Shown: positions 38,539 through 48,018, counted from the stretch's first letter. The stretch is 64,000 bases of DNA from Clostridiales bacterium FE2011 (GCA_017569305.1 CP069418.1:1240001-1304000), one strand, 5' to 3'. Translations and numbers: made by a program. The notes: generated by a model not told the origin, from the sequence alone.

Positions 38539-40602
38539 TTAATACAGACCGATCACCTTGGTCATGTAGCCGGCGCCGCCGCCCAGGAAGGTGTTCAGGT
38601 AAGTATTGGGATCGCCGTAGTCAGGACCCCAGCCGGAGCCGTAGAACATATCGAAGTTACCGGCTTCGCCGTTGCTGGCACGATAGCCGCAGGCGTAGAA
38701 GTCTTCAGTGGTGGTTGCTTCGATCAGGTTCACGACGACGTTTTCAGCGCCCAGGGTCTCCTCGACCTTCTGCTTGTAAGCCTGGGACTGAGCGGTGTTG
38801 TTGGCGGAAGATCCGAGATAGACAACGTCGATCTGGATCGGCCAGGACACGGTGTCGCCCAGCTCTTCCTTAGCCGCAGCCAGGAACTCCTTGGCAGCGT
38901 CAGGATTGTACCAGCCGTCGCAGGCGTCAGCCACGGTGACCTTGCAGCCCATCTGATCAAGATAGAACTGCACGATTTCGCCGTACATGGTACCGGCCTT
39001 GAATTCGTTGCCGTCCGCATCCTGAGTATCCGCGCTCAGCTGCACGAACTCGGGGTGAGTATACATGTTGCGCAGGGAAGCGTACTTCAGGTCTTCGCCG
39101 CGCTGAACTGCATTGTAGGTGCCCTTGTCGAAGGCATGCTGCAGGGCCTTACGGAAGTTCTTGTTCAGCAGAGCGGTCTGGGTGTCGATCTTCTGCTGCT
39201 CGGTCTTCGGGGACTTGCAGGCGCCGCTGGCCAGTTCGAAGGTGCCGCGGTTCAGGTTCAGGCCGCCGAAGTAGGAGGTGGAGGTGGTGTCGGAAACATA
39301 GCCGTACTTATCGAAGTTACCATCTGCCTTGGCCAGGGCCAGGGTGCCGGAAGCTTCGGTCAGGGCTGTGCTGGCATAAATGCCGTCCACAGTGTCTTTG
39401 TAGGTCTGGGCGGGGTTGCCGCCGTCGTCATAAATCCAGGTGATGCTGTTCACGTTGATCTTCGCAGCATCGTAGTAGTTTTCGTTCTTCACAACCTTGA
39501 TTTCGGAATCGCCGACCAGCTTCTGGAGCAGGAAGGGTCCGCAATAGACCTGGGAAGAAACGTCGGTGTTCTGGCCGTAGGTGTAGGTGCTGGTGTCAGC
39601 GGAAGCAGCGGTCAGTTCCTCGCCGCCGAACACGCCGCCGTGGCTCAGGTACCAGTCTTCGCAGATCGGCAGGAAGCAGCTGTAGGTCAGCATGGTCATG
39701 AAGTAGGAAGTGGGCTGTTCAAGCGTGACAACCAGGGTGTAGTCATCAGCAGCTTCGTAGCCGACATCTTCCCAGGCACCGCCCTCAGCATAGTAGGAGG
39801 TAGCACCCTTGATAACGCCGTCAACCAGCCACTCCAGACCGGCCTTGGCATCCAGCATGTGACGGAAGCCGGCAACGAAGTCCTTCGCGGTCACGGGAGC
39901 ATACTCAGCGCCCTCGGAAGTGAACCACTTCGCGTCATCGCGGAGGTGGAAGGTGTAGGTCAGGCCGTCGTCGCTGATATCCCAGCTCTTGGCCAGCTTG
40001 GGCTCCATAACGCCCAGGTTGCTGTACTGCACCAGGCCGTCCACAGTCTGAACCGTGATTTCGGTGTCAGCCTGGGAAGAGGTGTTCAGCCAGTCCAGGG
40101 TAACAGGAGCGGTAGAGAAAGTGGTCTTGTAATCGGAAGCGAGCGTGTAGCCCATATCGGTCAGCATCTGGGCGGCGTTGTATTCGCCTTCACCGGCAAC
40201 AGCCTTGGCCCAGGCTTCCTTCATGGTCTCACGGTCTTCCTTCTTGATGAACTCGTTGGCGATCACCATGGTGCCCCAGCGGTCATCATCGTTTCCCCAG
40301 TTGGCGTAGGGGATCGTACGGTAGGCGATCCGGGTGATGGCGTAAGCACCGCCCTGGGTCGTGGTGGGGATCATCACGGCGCTGTCCAGCAGATAAGCTT
40401 CAGCTTTGGCTTCCAGGATGAAGCGCTCATCGATGCTTTTAGCAGCTTCAGCAGCGTCCATCAGGGCGGTGAAATCGCCCAGCACTGCATCGTAGATCTC
40501 GTCATCGTCGCCGCGCACGTAGGCAGCTTCTTCTGCGAACGCAACGCTGCACAGCATGGCCAATGCGAGAACCAGAGAAAGAACCTTGGTCAGTTTGATC
40601 AT
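38539..40602 (-). CDS. oppA: Oligopeptide-binding protein OppA
   Basis: A 687-residue extracellular solute-binding protein of family 5. Signal peptide MIKLTKVLSLVLALAMLCSVAFAEE; the LAMLC text is a poor lipobox, so cleavage after AFA is as likely as lipidation. The SBP_bac_5 region has GLVQYSNLGVMEPKLAKSWD, DGLTYTFHLRDDAKWFTSEG and NENYYDAAKINVNSITWIY. An N-terminal extra part of ~150 residues precedes it. First gene of the importer operon, behind a long leader. Length and partners match AmiA/AliA-type systems of Gram-positives. Confidence 0.95.
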   Translation of the reverse strand: MIKLTKVLSLVLALAMLCSVAFAEEAAYVRGDDDEIYDAVLGDFTALMDAAEAAKSIDERFILEAKAEAYLLDSAVMIPTTTQGGAYAITRIAYRTIPYANWGNDDDRWGTMVIANEFIKKEDRETMKEAWAKAVAGEGEYNAAQMLTDMGYTLASDYKTTFSTAPVTLDWLNTSSQADTEITVQTVDGLVQYSNLGVMEPKLAKSWDISDDGLTYTFHLRDDAKWFTSEGAEYAPVTAKDFVAGFRHMLDAKAGLEWLVDGVIKGATSYYAEGGAWEDVGYEAADDYTLVVTLEQPTSYFMTMLTYSCFLPICEDWYLSHGGVFGGEELTAASADTSTYTYGQNTDVSSQVYCGPFLLQKLVGDSEIKVVKNENYYDAAKINVNSITWIYDDGGNPAQTYKDTVDGIYASTALTEASGTLALAKADGNFDKYGYVSDTTSTSYFGGLNLNRGTFELASGACKSPKTEQQKIDTQTALLNKNFRKALQHAFDKGTYNAVQRGEDLKYASLRNMYTHPEFVQLSADTQDADGNEFKAGTMYGEIVQFYLDQMGCKVTVADACDGWYNPDAAKEFLAAAKEELGDTVSWPIQIDVVYLGSSANNTAQSQAYKQKVEETLGAENVVVNLIEATTTEDFYACGYRASNGEAGNFDMFYGSGWGPDYGDPNTYLNTFLGGGAGYMTKVIGLY

Positions 40603-40711
40603 TGAGAATCTATCCTTTCTTTTTGAAATATATTATCAATCGGGGTTCGCTCCCGACGAATAACCTTACGCACAACAAAAAATAGTATAAACGTATAAAT
40701 ATTCTGTTTTT

Positions 40712-40776
40712 ACGGGGCGTTCCCCGGACAGTCCCTGGTAAAAGGTGCCACTCAGGCAAGACTCCCCTTCTAGATC
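40712..40776 (-). repeat. Hairpin-rich element in the oppA leader
   Basis: On the minus strand: TGCC/GGCA around CTGAGT (inverse form), GGACTGTCC, and CGGGG-AACG-CCCCG in a row, with the text GGTGCC...GGGACTGTCC that recurs between genes in many clostridia (from memory). It lies in the transcribed leader of oppA, about 110-180 nt before the ATG. Confidence 0.5.
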
Positions 40777-40791
40777 AAAAATCGTGGAATA

Positions 40792-40820
40792 ATTCTATCA
40801 CAGCCTTATATAAATTGCAA
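40792..40820 (-). promoter_or_regulatory. Promoter of the oligopeptide importer operon
   Basis: Minus strand TTGCAA, 17-nt spacer, TAGAAT (plus-strand complements at 40815-40820 and 40792-40797). It implies a leader of about 180 nt. The 200 bp between it and the tldD promoter show no further feature. Confidence 0.65.
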
Positions 40821-41033
40821 TCCGCACGTCTTGTATGTTCTTTGTCATACAACCCCCATAAATTGTATATTGGTATTTCGCCCCCGAAACAAATAAATTC
40901 AAGGGTTCCACCATTCTGAAACCAGTCAGAACCGCAATAATCGCGTAATCAGCCGATCTGTGCTTTCTCTGTCCTCTGGATACCGTCTATTGTATACAGT
41001 CTACAGGATGCAGGGCTTTCATCAGATTTTAAT

Positions 41034-41062
41034 TTGACTTCCCCAAGGCCCCTTTGTACAAT
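41034..41062 (+). promoter_or_regulatory. Promoter of tldD-tldE
   Basis: TTGACT at 41034-41039, 17-nt spacer, TACAAT at 41057-41062. The ATG is about 30 nt downstream of the expected start. Confidence 0.8.
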
Positions 41063-41098
41063 GCTTCTGTCGCAATATATGAGAAAAGGAGAACCTTC

Positions 41099-42544
41099 AT
41101 GAAAGCACCTTTTTCATCTTATCTGAATGGAATTGCTCCTGGGCTGAAGGAGCTGATCACCCTGCTCCGCGGGCGGTATGACTACGTATCCGTACTGTCC
41201 ACAGACTCCGACGGCTTTTCTGTCACCATTTCCCAGCGTTCCAGGAACGTATCCCATGAAACGATTGCCACGGAACGCGGCACAGTGGTTCGTGTGTACA
41301 AAAACGGACTCTATGCTGAATCAGCCTTTACCGGTTTTGATCCGGCCAAAGCAAAGGAAACCTTCGAAAGCATTACCCGGGAGCTGGACGCCCAGCTGCG
41401 CCTGCTGAACGCAAACGGTGTCAAGGCTTATGAAACCGGTATCCTTCCGGACGAAGCCCGTACTGTATTTGCGGAAAAGGAAACCGGCCGCCTGCCGAAA
41501 GAAGAAAACATTTCTGCCCTGGTGGACAAGCTGTCTGCCGTTTCCGATCAGGGGATGAAAGACGGAGCGGACAAAGGCCTGAATGTGATCGATTTCCATG
41601 TCCGCGCCTCCTCCACCCATGTCTGCAAGATGTTCCTGACCGAGCATCAGGATCTCCGCCAGTCCTACGTCTTCAGCGAGGGAATGGCCGCCGCACTGGT
41701 TGCCGGTGAAGACCGTACGGAGATGGCTTACACCTCCCTGTCCGGTCTGGGCGGTCCGGAACTGTTCGATCACATGGAAGATAAAATCCCCGAAGTCCTG
41801 CGCATCGCGAAAGACCTGATTTCCGCGGAGCGGGTTGTGCCCGGGGAATATGACGTCATCACCGCGCCGGAAGTTACCGGCCTGATCGCTCATGAAGCCT
41901 TCGGACACGGTGTGGAGATGGATATGTTTGTCAAGGGGCGTGCTCTGGGTGCCGACTACATCGGCAAACGGGTCGGTTCCGATCTGGTCACCATGCATGA
42001 AGGCGCCCTGTGCGCAGAAGATGTTACCTCTTATGCCTTTGACGATGAGGGAACTCCCGCCGGTGACGTCACGGAAATTGACCGCGGCATCCTGCGCGGA
42101 GGAATCTGCGATGCCCTCAGCGCCCTGCGGCTGGGCGTCAAGCCCACCGGCAACGGCAAACGGGAGAATTTCTCCCACAAGGTCTACACCCGCATGACCA
42201 ATACCATGTTCGATTCCGGTACCAGCACCCTTGAGGAAATGATTGCTTCCATTGAAAACGGTTATCTGCTTGAAGGCATGCAGTCCGGTATGGAAGATCC
42301 CAAGCACTGGGGTATCCAGTGCATCCTCGACCGCGGCTATGAAATCAAAAACGGCAAGCTGACCGGCAAAGTGGTTTCTCCGCTGGTCATGACCGGTTAT
42401 GTGCCGGACCTGCTGGGTTCCGTCTCCATGGTATCCACTGACCGGGAGAGCTTTGGTGCCGGCGCCTGCGGCAAAGGACACAAGGAATGGGTCAAGGTGG
42501 CCGACGGCGGTCCCTATCTGAAAGCGAAAGTGAGGCTGGGATAA
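41099..42544 (+). CDS. tldD: TldD metalloprotease subunit
   Basis: Subunit of the TldD/TldE zinc protease, which degrades unfolded peptides and in enterobacteria removes leader peptides from YcaO-modified peptides such as microcin B17. 481 residues from the ATG at 41099 (AAAAGGAGAA upstream; a longer frame lacks a ribosome site). The TldD zinc site HEAFGHGVEMD is present (HExxxH: H and E in IAHEAFGH), plus GDVTEIDRGILRGGICD and the C-terminal LLGSVSMVSTDRESFGAGACGKG ligand region. Start of a two-gene operon. Confidence 0.96.
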   Translation: MKAPFSSYLNGIAPGLKELITLLRGRYDYVSVLSTDSDGFSVTISQRSRNVSHETIATERGTVVRVYKNGLYAESAFTGFDPAKAKETFESITRELDAQLRLLNANGVKAYETGILPDEARTVFAEKETGRLPKEENISALVDKLSAVSDQGMKDGADKGLNVIDFHVRASSTHVCKMFLTEHQDLRQSYVFSEGMAAALVAGEDRTEMAYTSLSGLGGPELFDHMEDKIPEVLRIAKDLISAERVVPGEYDVITAPEVTGLIAHEAFGHGVEMDMFVKGRALGADYIGKRVGSDLVTMHEGALCAEDVTSYAFDDEGTPAGDVTEIDRGILRGGICDALSALRLGVKPTGNGKRENFSHKVYTRMTNTMFDSGTSTLEEMIASIENGYLLEGMQSGMEDPKHWGIQCILDRGYEIKNGKLTGKVVSPLVMTGYVPDLLGSVSMVSTDRESFGAGACGKGHKEWVKVADGGPYLKAKVRLG

Positions 42545-43836
42545 TGGCTGATATGAATAACGCAGCGCTGGACACGCTGCTGAATGTACTGAAAACCTCA
42601 GGGGCAGATGCCTGGGAAGTAACCGATGAGGAAGAAAAAGGCTGGGAATTCTACTTTATCCGTCACAGCCTGGACCAGCACAGGGTCAAGGATGTCCGTT
42701 CCTTCTCTGTCAGCGTCTACAAAAAGTTTGACGACTGCCTTGGCCGTGCGGAAGCGTCCATTCCTTCCGACGCTTCGGAAGAAGAGATGCGCCGCATCGT
42801 AAACGGGCTGTGCAGTGATGCTTCCTATGTTCGCAATCCCTTCTATACGCTGAATACTCCCAGCGCGGCTGAAGCGGAAACAAAAGCGGAAAAGATTGAT
42901 CTGGAAGCCATCAGCGGTGATTTTATCAAAGCACTGGCTTCGGTTCCGGAAACAGAAACAGAAGACCTGAACAGCTATGAAATCTTTGTCAGTGAGATCC
43001 GCCGCCGTTTCCTGAACAGCAACGGCATCGATGTGACCTCCGTCTATCCCTCCTCCATGGTGGAAGCAGTGGTCAACGCCCGGAAAGACGGACATGAAAT
43101 CGAACTGTACCGGATGCTCAAATCCGGCACCTGCGACCGGGAACAGCTGACCGCAGATCTGACTGAGGCCCTTACCTATGGCCGTGACAGGCTGGTTACT
43201 GTTCCTACTCCCGCATTGGAGAAGATGGATGTGGTCTTTGCCACCGATCCGTCCGTGGAACTCTATCGATTCTTTGCCTCCAAGCTGTTTACATCCGTGG
43301 TGTACCGTGGCATGTCCGACTGGAAAATCGGGGATATGGTTGCACCGGAAAACCTGACCATGCGTGCGGTACGTTCCCTGTCCAACTCTTCCCGCAACTT
43401 TGCGTATGATGAGGAGGGTGCTCCGATCCGTGACCTGACCCTGATCGATCACGGCAAGGCTGTCAGCTACATGGGCAGCCGCCAGTTTGCCCAATACTTG
43501 GGGATGGATTCGTCCTTCATCGCTTCCAATATTGTGGTGGACGGCGGAACCGAATCCGCAGCTGATCTGCGCACCGGTGATTTCCTGGAGGTTGTGGAGT
43601 TTTCCGATTTCCAGGTGGACCTGATTACCGGCGACATCGCCGGTGAGATCCGTCTGGCCTACCTGCACCAGGGCGGTAAGGTTACTCCCGTCTGCGGCGG
43701 CTCGGTTTCCGGCAGTTTCCCGGAACTGTCAAAGACCATGCGTTTCTCGAAGGAATCCCGGCAGTATAACACCGTCCTGATTCCTTCCGTAACCCGCCTG
43801 CAGGGTGTTACCATTACCGGCGTGGAAAACGCCTGA
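42544..43836 (+). CDS. tldE: TldE/PmbA protease subunit
   Basis: Non-zinc partner subunit of TldD, 430 residues, with no HExxxH motif as expected. It shows RSFSVSVYKKFDDCLGRAEAS, the central LEKMDVVFATDPSVELYRFFASKL, LTMRAVRSLSNSSRNFAYDEE and the C-terminal SGSFPELSKTMRFSKES. The start codon overlaps the tldD stop by 1 nt (TAATG), so the subunits are made together. It ends tail-to-tail against the AT-rich peptide cluster, separated only by a strong terminator. Confidence 0.95.
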   Translation: MADMNNAALDTLLNVLKTSGADAWEVTDEEEKGWEFYFIRHSLDQHRVKDVRSFSVSVYKKFDDCLGRAEASIPSDASEEEMRRIVNGLCSDASYVRNPFYTLNTPSAAEAETKAEKIDLEAISGDFIKALASVPETETEDLNSYEIFVSEIRRRFLNSNGIDVTSVYPSSMVEAVVNARKDGHEIELYRMLKSGTCDREQLTADLTEALTYGRDRLVTVPTPALEKMDVVFATDPSVELYRFFASKLFTSVVYRGMSDWKIGDMVAPENLTMRAVRSLSNSSRNFAYDEEGAPIRDLTLIDHGKAVSYMGSRQFAQYLGMDSSFIASNIVVDGGTESAADLRTGDFLEVVEFSDFQVDLITGDIAGEIRLAYLHQGGKVTPVCGGSVSGSFPELSKTMRFSKESRQYNTVLIPSVTRLQGVTITGVENA

Positions 43837-43852
43837 TTACCCAGGCTTAAAC

Positions 43853-43884
43853 AAAGGGCGGCCTCACATGTGAGACCGCCCTTT
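43853..43884. terminator. Bidirectional terminator between tldE and the ABC exporter gene
   Basis: Stem AAAGGGCGG.CTCAC/GTGAG.CCGCCCTTT with single mismatched bases in the middle; A- and T-rich flanks on both sides. It serves tldE on the plus strand and the exporter on the minus strand, and marks the left border of the AT-rich island. Confidence 0.85.
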
Positions 43885-43896
43885 ATCCATTAATTG

Positions 43897-45453
43897 TCAA
43901 TTGGTTTTTGTTATATCAACATTAACAAAATCTTCCGGAAGATCGTCGTGCGAGATGATAATCGTAATCCGTCGTTCCTTCTCTGACTTAAGCATATCAT
44001 AGATCTCGTCTGAAGTCTGACGGTCTATGTTGCTGCACACCTCATCCAGAATCAAAATCTCCGGGTCGGACAAAAGTGCCCGAACAATCGCGATCTTTTG
44101 CTTTTCACCGCCCGAAAGATTGGCTCCGCCCTCCAGAATTTCATCATCCAGCGTTTTGTTGCTTAACACAGAAGACAGCAGTGATATCTTCTGCAGCTGC
44201 GCGTCTTCAATGCCCAGATACTCTTTTCCAAACAACAGGTTATCTCTGACAGAACCCTTGATGATCGGAATGTTTTGTGAAACATATTCAACGTTTTTCC
44301 TCAATTCCTTATTATCAATATCCGACAGGCTGATCCCGTTAATCTTCACCCCGTCAATCTGGCGGAATTTCAGCAAGGCTTTCGCAAAGGTACTTTTCCC
44401 GCAACCGGACTTTCCGTAAATCCGTCCGATATCACCCTTGTGCAGTTCAGCATGCGCTTCAAAATCAAGAATTTTATCCGTCAGATCGATCTTGTTGACA
44501 TCAATCGTCAGGGTCGATACTGCATCCATCCCGGTTCCGCCTGTTTCTTCCCCGTTTTCCTTCAGCATTTTTTCCAGATTCAGCGCCGCGACATAGTCCT
44601 TCTTGTTAATATTGGCCCGCGTGATCGATTGTACCGCTTCAAAATAGAGCGGGACAATGATGGTTGCGATCATCAGAAGATAAGGTGATGTTTTAGCCTC
44701 CAGGAAAGAATATACAATAAGCAGCATAATCACATTCTGCAGAATGGTTCCCAGGCTGGACAGCGCAATCGATGATGTTTGCGCGAACTTGTTGATCCTT
44801 GCCATCGCGTCATAGATTTTATCCAAAGCCGGATTCATCTTTTTGATCACAGGCTCCGTACTCGGCAGCTGCTTGAAGTAATCCGGTTCCTGAATATAAC
44901 TCATGATTTCCTGAAAGCCGAGGCCTGTTTGTTTCTGCAGCTCAATGGACCGCTTGGTAAGCTCCTTATTAATCAGTTTGAAACCGAAATAGATGAATGG
45001 AATGAACAAAAGCATTGCTGCTGCAATAATCAGACTGACCTGACTTAAGAGTGCAATCGCCGCTGCCGCAATGATTACCGACGACCAGATCTGTATATAC
45101 CCGCCTGTCATATATGCATATATGCCGGTAACCGCCGTAATAATCCGTTCGAGAAGGTTGGAAGGTCCTTCCTGGATGATCCTGTCGTATTTCATGTTCA
45201 TGAAATTCCGCAGATAGGATCTGGCATTTTCTTTGTTGAACTTATTCGCGTAGTTTTCCCGATAGAGTACCAGAATCGTGTTTACGACATTCGTGATCAG
45301 TAAAATAGCAATAATCCAGATAATCCGCTTAACATCCAGTGAATCTCCGGATGACCCCCAGATCTGCAGGCAGATCGGCGGCATCAGGCTCAGGAGACTT
45401 GATACCACCACAATGCTCAGCATAAACACAAAGAACTTCTTATACTCTTTCAT
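43897..45453 (-). CDS. ABC exporter (fused membrane and ATPase domains) of the peptide cluster
   Basis: A 518-residue half-transporter. Six membrane segments span residues ~10-290 (FFVFMLSIVVVSSLLSLMPP; IIWIIAILLITNVVNTILVL), then the ATPase with Walker A YGKSGCGKSTFAKAL, signature ANLSGGEKQKIAIVRAL, Walker B ILILDEVCSNID and H-loop IISHDD. There is no N-terminal C39 peptidase domain, so leader removal must be done by another enzyme. The start at 45453 (MKEYKKFF) follows GGGAGGA and overlaps the protease stop by 4 nt. It probably exports the finished peptide and may give self-immunity. Confidence 0.9.
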   Translation of the reverse strand: MKEYKKFFVFMLSIVVVSSLLSLMPPICLQIWGSSGDSLDVKRIIWIIAILLITNVVNTILVLYRENYANKFNKENARSYLRNFMNMKYDRIIQEGPSNLLERIITAVTGIYAYMTGGYIQIWSSVIIAAAAIALLSQVSLIIAAAMLLFIPFIYFGFKLINKELTKRSIELQKQTGLGFQEIMSYIQEPDYFKQLPSTEPVIKKMNPALDKIYDAMARINKFAQTSSIALSSLGTILQNVIMLLIVYSFLEAKTSPYLLMIATIIVPLYFEAVQSITRANINKKDYVAALNLEKMLKENGEETGGTGMDAVSTLTIDVNKIDLTDKILDFEAHAELHKGDIGRIYGKSGCGKSTFAKALLKFRQIDGVKINGISLSDIDNKELRKNVEYVSQNIPIIKGSVRDNLLFGKEYLGIEDAQLQKISLLSSVLSNKTLDDEILEGGANLSGGEKQKIAIVRALLSDPEILILDEVCSNIDRQTSDEIYDMLKSEKERRITIIISHDDLPEDFVNVDITKTN

Positions 45454-46379
45454 TTCTGTTCCTCCCTGTGATCCAACCTGTAACAAAGGTCTAAGATCTC
45501 TTCAGCATTATATTCACAAATATTATCAACCAGATAATCAGGTTCGATCTCTTTTACACTTCTATTTCCGATATAAAACTTTGTTTCCGGAACATGAAGG
45601 ATAAAGCTTCCGAATTGTTTTCTTTTGCAAATCATATCTTTTCCATACATCTTCGTTCCAACAAGAATCGCATCTACATATTCTTGCGCTATGCCTGCGA
45701 ATATTTCTGCACTGCTGCAGGTAATTCTGTCCACGATCAAATATACCGTTTTGAAAGGTTCTGATCTATCTGCACGGAAATTCAAGGAATTGTCCTTTTT
45801 ATTTTGAAACATCCTCATCTTCGAGCCAAAGATCATCTCATATGCTGTCATCATTTCAGCGATTCTACCACCTCGATTCAACCGCAGGTCCAGAATGAGC
45901 GTTTGATTGATTTTTGTTTTCGATTCATCAATCGAGGTGAAATCCGCTACTTTAAGATATTGCATGCCTTTTTTACATATGTCGTTTCGTTCCTCCGCCA
46001 GAAGATTCACCTCGACTTTCTTTTCAAATAACTTAACATCACTGCTGCTTATTCTCAAGACCCAAAGCTTAACCTGTGCAGGGATATCCTTTATGTCCAG
46101 GCGTTTCTGGATTTTTTGCGGAGCGATCAAAAGATCCCCGGGTACTATTTCTTCCATTCCAGGATCAAATACTTTCTCTACTCTGTAGATATCATCTGCA
46201 AGCTTTCTGGTTTCGAAGCCCAGAATATCAGCAATGATCCGTTCATCACTTTCCATACGAAAATATGGAATTGACATGGTATTTACAATGCTCTCTGCCA
46301 GTCGTTTTTCAACATCCGGGTTATTGCTCTCCATGTCTGCAAGAAGGTTTATCACCTGTTCCAGATTACTGATATCCAT
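45450..46379 (-). CDS. Cytoplasmic S41-family (C-terminal-processing-like) protease
   Basis: A 309-residue protein. Residues ~160-285 match the S41 catalytic domain: LILDLRLNRGGRIAEMM, then VYLIVDRITCSSAEIFAGIA with the nucleophile S222, and VGTKMYGKDM with K247. The 25-residue Ser-Lys spacing equals that of E. coli Tsp (S430/K455). There is no signal peptide, no membrane anchor and no clear PDZ domain, so it should act in the cytoplasm. Between a YcaO gene and an exporter that lacks a peptidase domain, the natural role is leader removal from the modified peptide (inference). It overlaps the YcaO 3' end by 14 nt. Confidence 0.85.
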   Translation of the reverse strand: MDISNLEQVINLLADMESNNPDVEKRLAESIVNTMSIPYFRMESDERIIADILGFETRKLADDIYRVEKVFDPGMEEIVPGDLLIAPQKIQKRLDIKDIPAQVKLWVLRISSSDVKLFEKKVEVNLLAEERNDICKKGMQYLKVADFTSIDESKTKINQTLILDLRLNRGGRIAEMMTAYEMIFGSKMRMFQNKKDNSLNFRADRSEPFKTVYLIVDRITCSSAEIFAGIAQEYVDAILVGTKMYGKDMICKRKQFGSFILHVPETKFYIGNRSVKEIEPDYLVDNICEYNAEEILDLCYRLDHREEQK

Positions 46380-48018
46380 ACAGCTTTATATATAAACTCC
46401 TTCTATTCTGATAAAAGTAATTATTTTCAACATTCCATTTTACTTCAAATAAATCCGCCGAATGGAAAAGAAGATTAATAGCTGCATCGCGAACATTCTT
46501 TTTAAAAACTCCCCCAATATATCCCCCGAACGAATCAACATCTTGCGACAAAACTTTTTTATCCAGGATTAATTTCTCCATCATCATCAAGCATAGATAT
46601 ACTGGATCGCGTTTGCAGAGTTTAATATGATTGATCATAAAGTGGTAGGATTCTTCAATTTCTCCTTTTCTAAGATACATCAAGTTCAAGAATTCAAACA
46701 TTTTGAATTTTGGAAGCTGTCTGCCATTTAACTTGACCGAAATAACCGGATAATGCAACCCGAGTTCCTTGTTTAATCCATTACTCTTTTCAAGGCTGGC
46801 TGCTAAAGCGTTCAGCTCTTTGACAGAAACAGATTTTGATTCAAACAAGGATTTGATATGCTTGTTTACATCAAACATCCCCCGTGCCTTGGGAATATCC
46901 TCCGGTGATGCAATCTCGCTCATTCCCGGAATGATGATCCGGAAGGCCTGAAAGGCTTCTGAAGAATTATCTTGATAATAAATCGTATAATTCAATGCTT
47001 CGATCAGGTTCTTTAATTGCTGAAAATACCCTTTATTATCAGATGCATCTGTTGATTTCAGCGTACTCTTACCATGATTCTTCAGCAACTCAATTGGAAA
47101 TGAAGTGTTTCCATCCGTAAAATATCGCAGTAGCTGATCGTGCTCACTCGTAAAAACGTCTTCTATGTGAACCATATGGCTCATCTGTTGATTTGACCTT
47201 CCCTGTGCAAATTCCGTGAAACACCGTTCCAATGCGATATTAAGATTCGGATGCGCACCCATCTTCATAAAATATGTCTGGTTGTTTTGATTGATAAATA
47301 TAACGCCAAGTACCGGGATTTCTTTACCCAAAGAAAAATCCTTAACGCAGACAGATATGCCCATATTTTCAAGTTTATTGATCAGCATATCAAAGTATTC
47401 GGCTTTTGCCAGTTCTTTATAATTATAATCTGGCGTTAATACTTTTCCGCTAAAGAGCTTCCTTGCAACATATCTCTCCAATATCTCGGAAAGGCCTTGT
47501 GTAAATGCTTCTTCATAGGAATTGCCGGCACACATTCCGTTTGTCCCATATAAGAAATCAGAAACCTTAGTCGGAACTATTATCTGATCTCCACTAAAGG
47601 AAATAAACACATCATCCTTCAGTGCTCTGGTCTTTCCAAGGCTCTTGGTGATTTGTTTTGTAAGATTTTCAATCTTTGATTCGGATACTCCGATTTTTTT
47701 AAGCAACAGCTCAACATGAATCTCCGATTTTTCGCATGAGTTTGACATCCAATACAATGTATCATTATTAATGCGGAAAAAAGCCTTGTTCAATAAACGT
47801 TCCTGCATTTCCCCGTGTGCACTTGCCAGTGCTAATTCCCGGTTAATCCCTTTTCCATTTACCGAGAACCCGGTTCCTGGAATTTTAACTGATACAGAAT
47901 ACAATCCACTGTTGTTTTCATGCCACTCTTCAATAAAGAAGATTTTTTTGCTTTGCAGATATTCAGTGCTGATCCGTATCGTGTCGATCGGTTCCCGATC
48001 CTTCGCTCCCTGATACAT
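46366..48018 (-). CDS. YcaO-family peptide-modifying enzyme
   Basis: A 550-residue YcaO-domain protein. ATP-binding signatures are SAHGEMQERL (SxxxExxER, residues 67-74), TQGLSEILERYV (QxxxExxER, 174-182) and ALERCFTEFAQGR (ExxxExxQxR, near 275). YcaO enzymes activate a backbone amide with ATP to make azolines, thioamides or amidines. The PxPxP C-terminus common in azoline-forming members is absent (it ends KLYGYQ). No E1-like or TfuA partner is seen; a helical repeat-like region occupies ~430-520. The ATG at 48018 follows GAAGGAGAA. The gene start overlaps the radical SAM gene by 56 nt. Confidence 0.9.
   Translation of the reverse strand: MYQGAKDREPIDTIRISTEYLQSKKIFFIEEWHENNSGLYSVSVKIPGTGFSVNGKGINRELALASAHGEMQERLLNKAFFRINNDTLYWMSNSCEKSEIHVELLLKKIGVSESKIENLTKQITKSLGKTRALKDDVFISFSGDQIIVPTKVSDFLYGTNGMCAGNSYEEAFTQGLSEILERYVARKLFSGKVLTPDYNYKELAKAEYFDMLINKLENMGISVCVKDFSLGKEIPVLGVIFINQNNQTYFMKMGAHPNLNIALERCFTEFAQGRSNQQMSHMVHIEDVFTSEHDQLLRYFTDGNTSFPIELLKNHGKSTLKSTDASDNKGYFQQLKNLIEALNYTIYYQDNSSEAFQAFRIIIPGMSEIASPEDIPKARGMFDVNKHIKSLFESKSVSVKELNALAASLEKSNGLNKELGLHYPVISVKLNGRQLPKFKMFEFLNLMYLRKGEIEESYHFMINHIKLCKRDPVYLCLMMMEKLILDKKVLSQDVDSFGGYIGGVFKKNVRDAAINLLFHSADLFEVKWNVENNYFYQNRRSLYIKLYGYQ

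Noticed and set aside
40603..41033. T-box or known riboswitch before oppA
   Set aside because: No T-box sequence, specifier stem or conserved riboswitch core was found; only generic hairpins.
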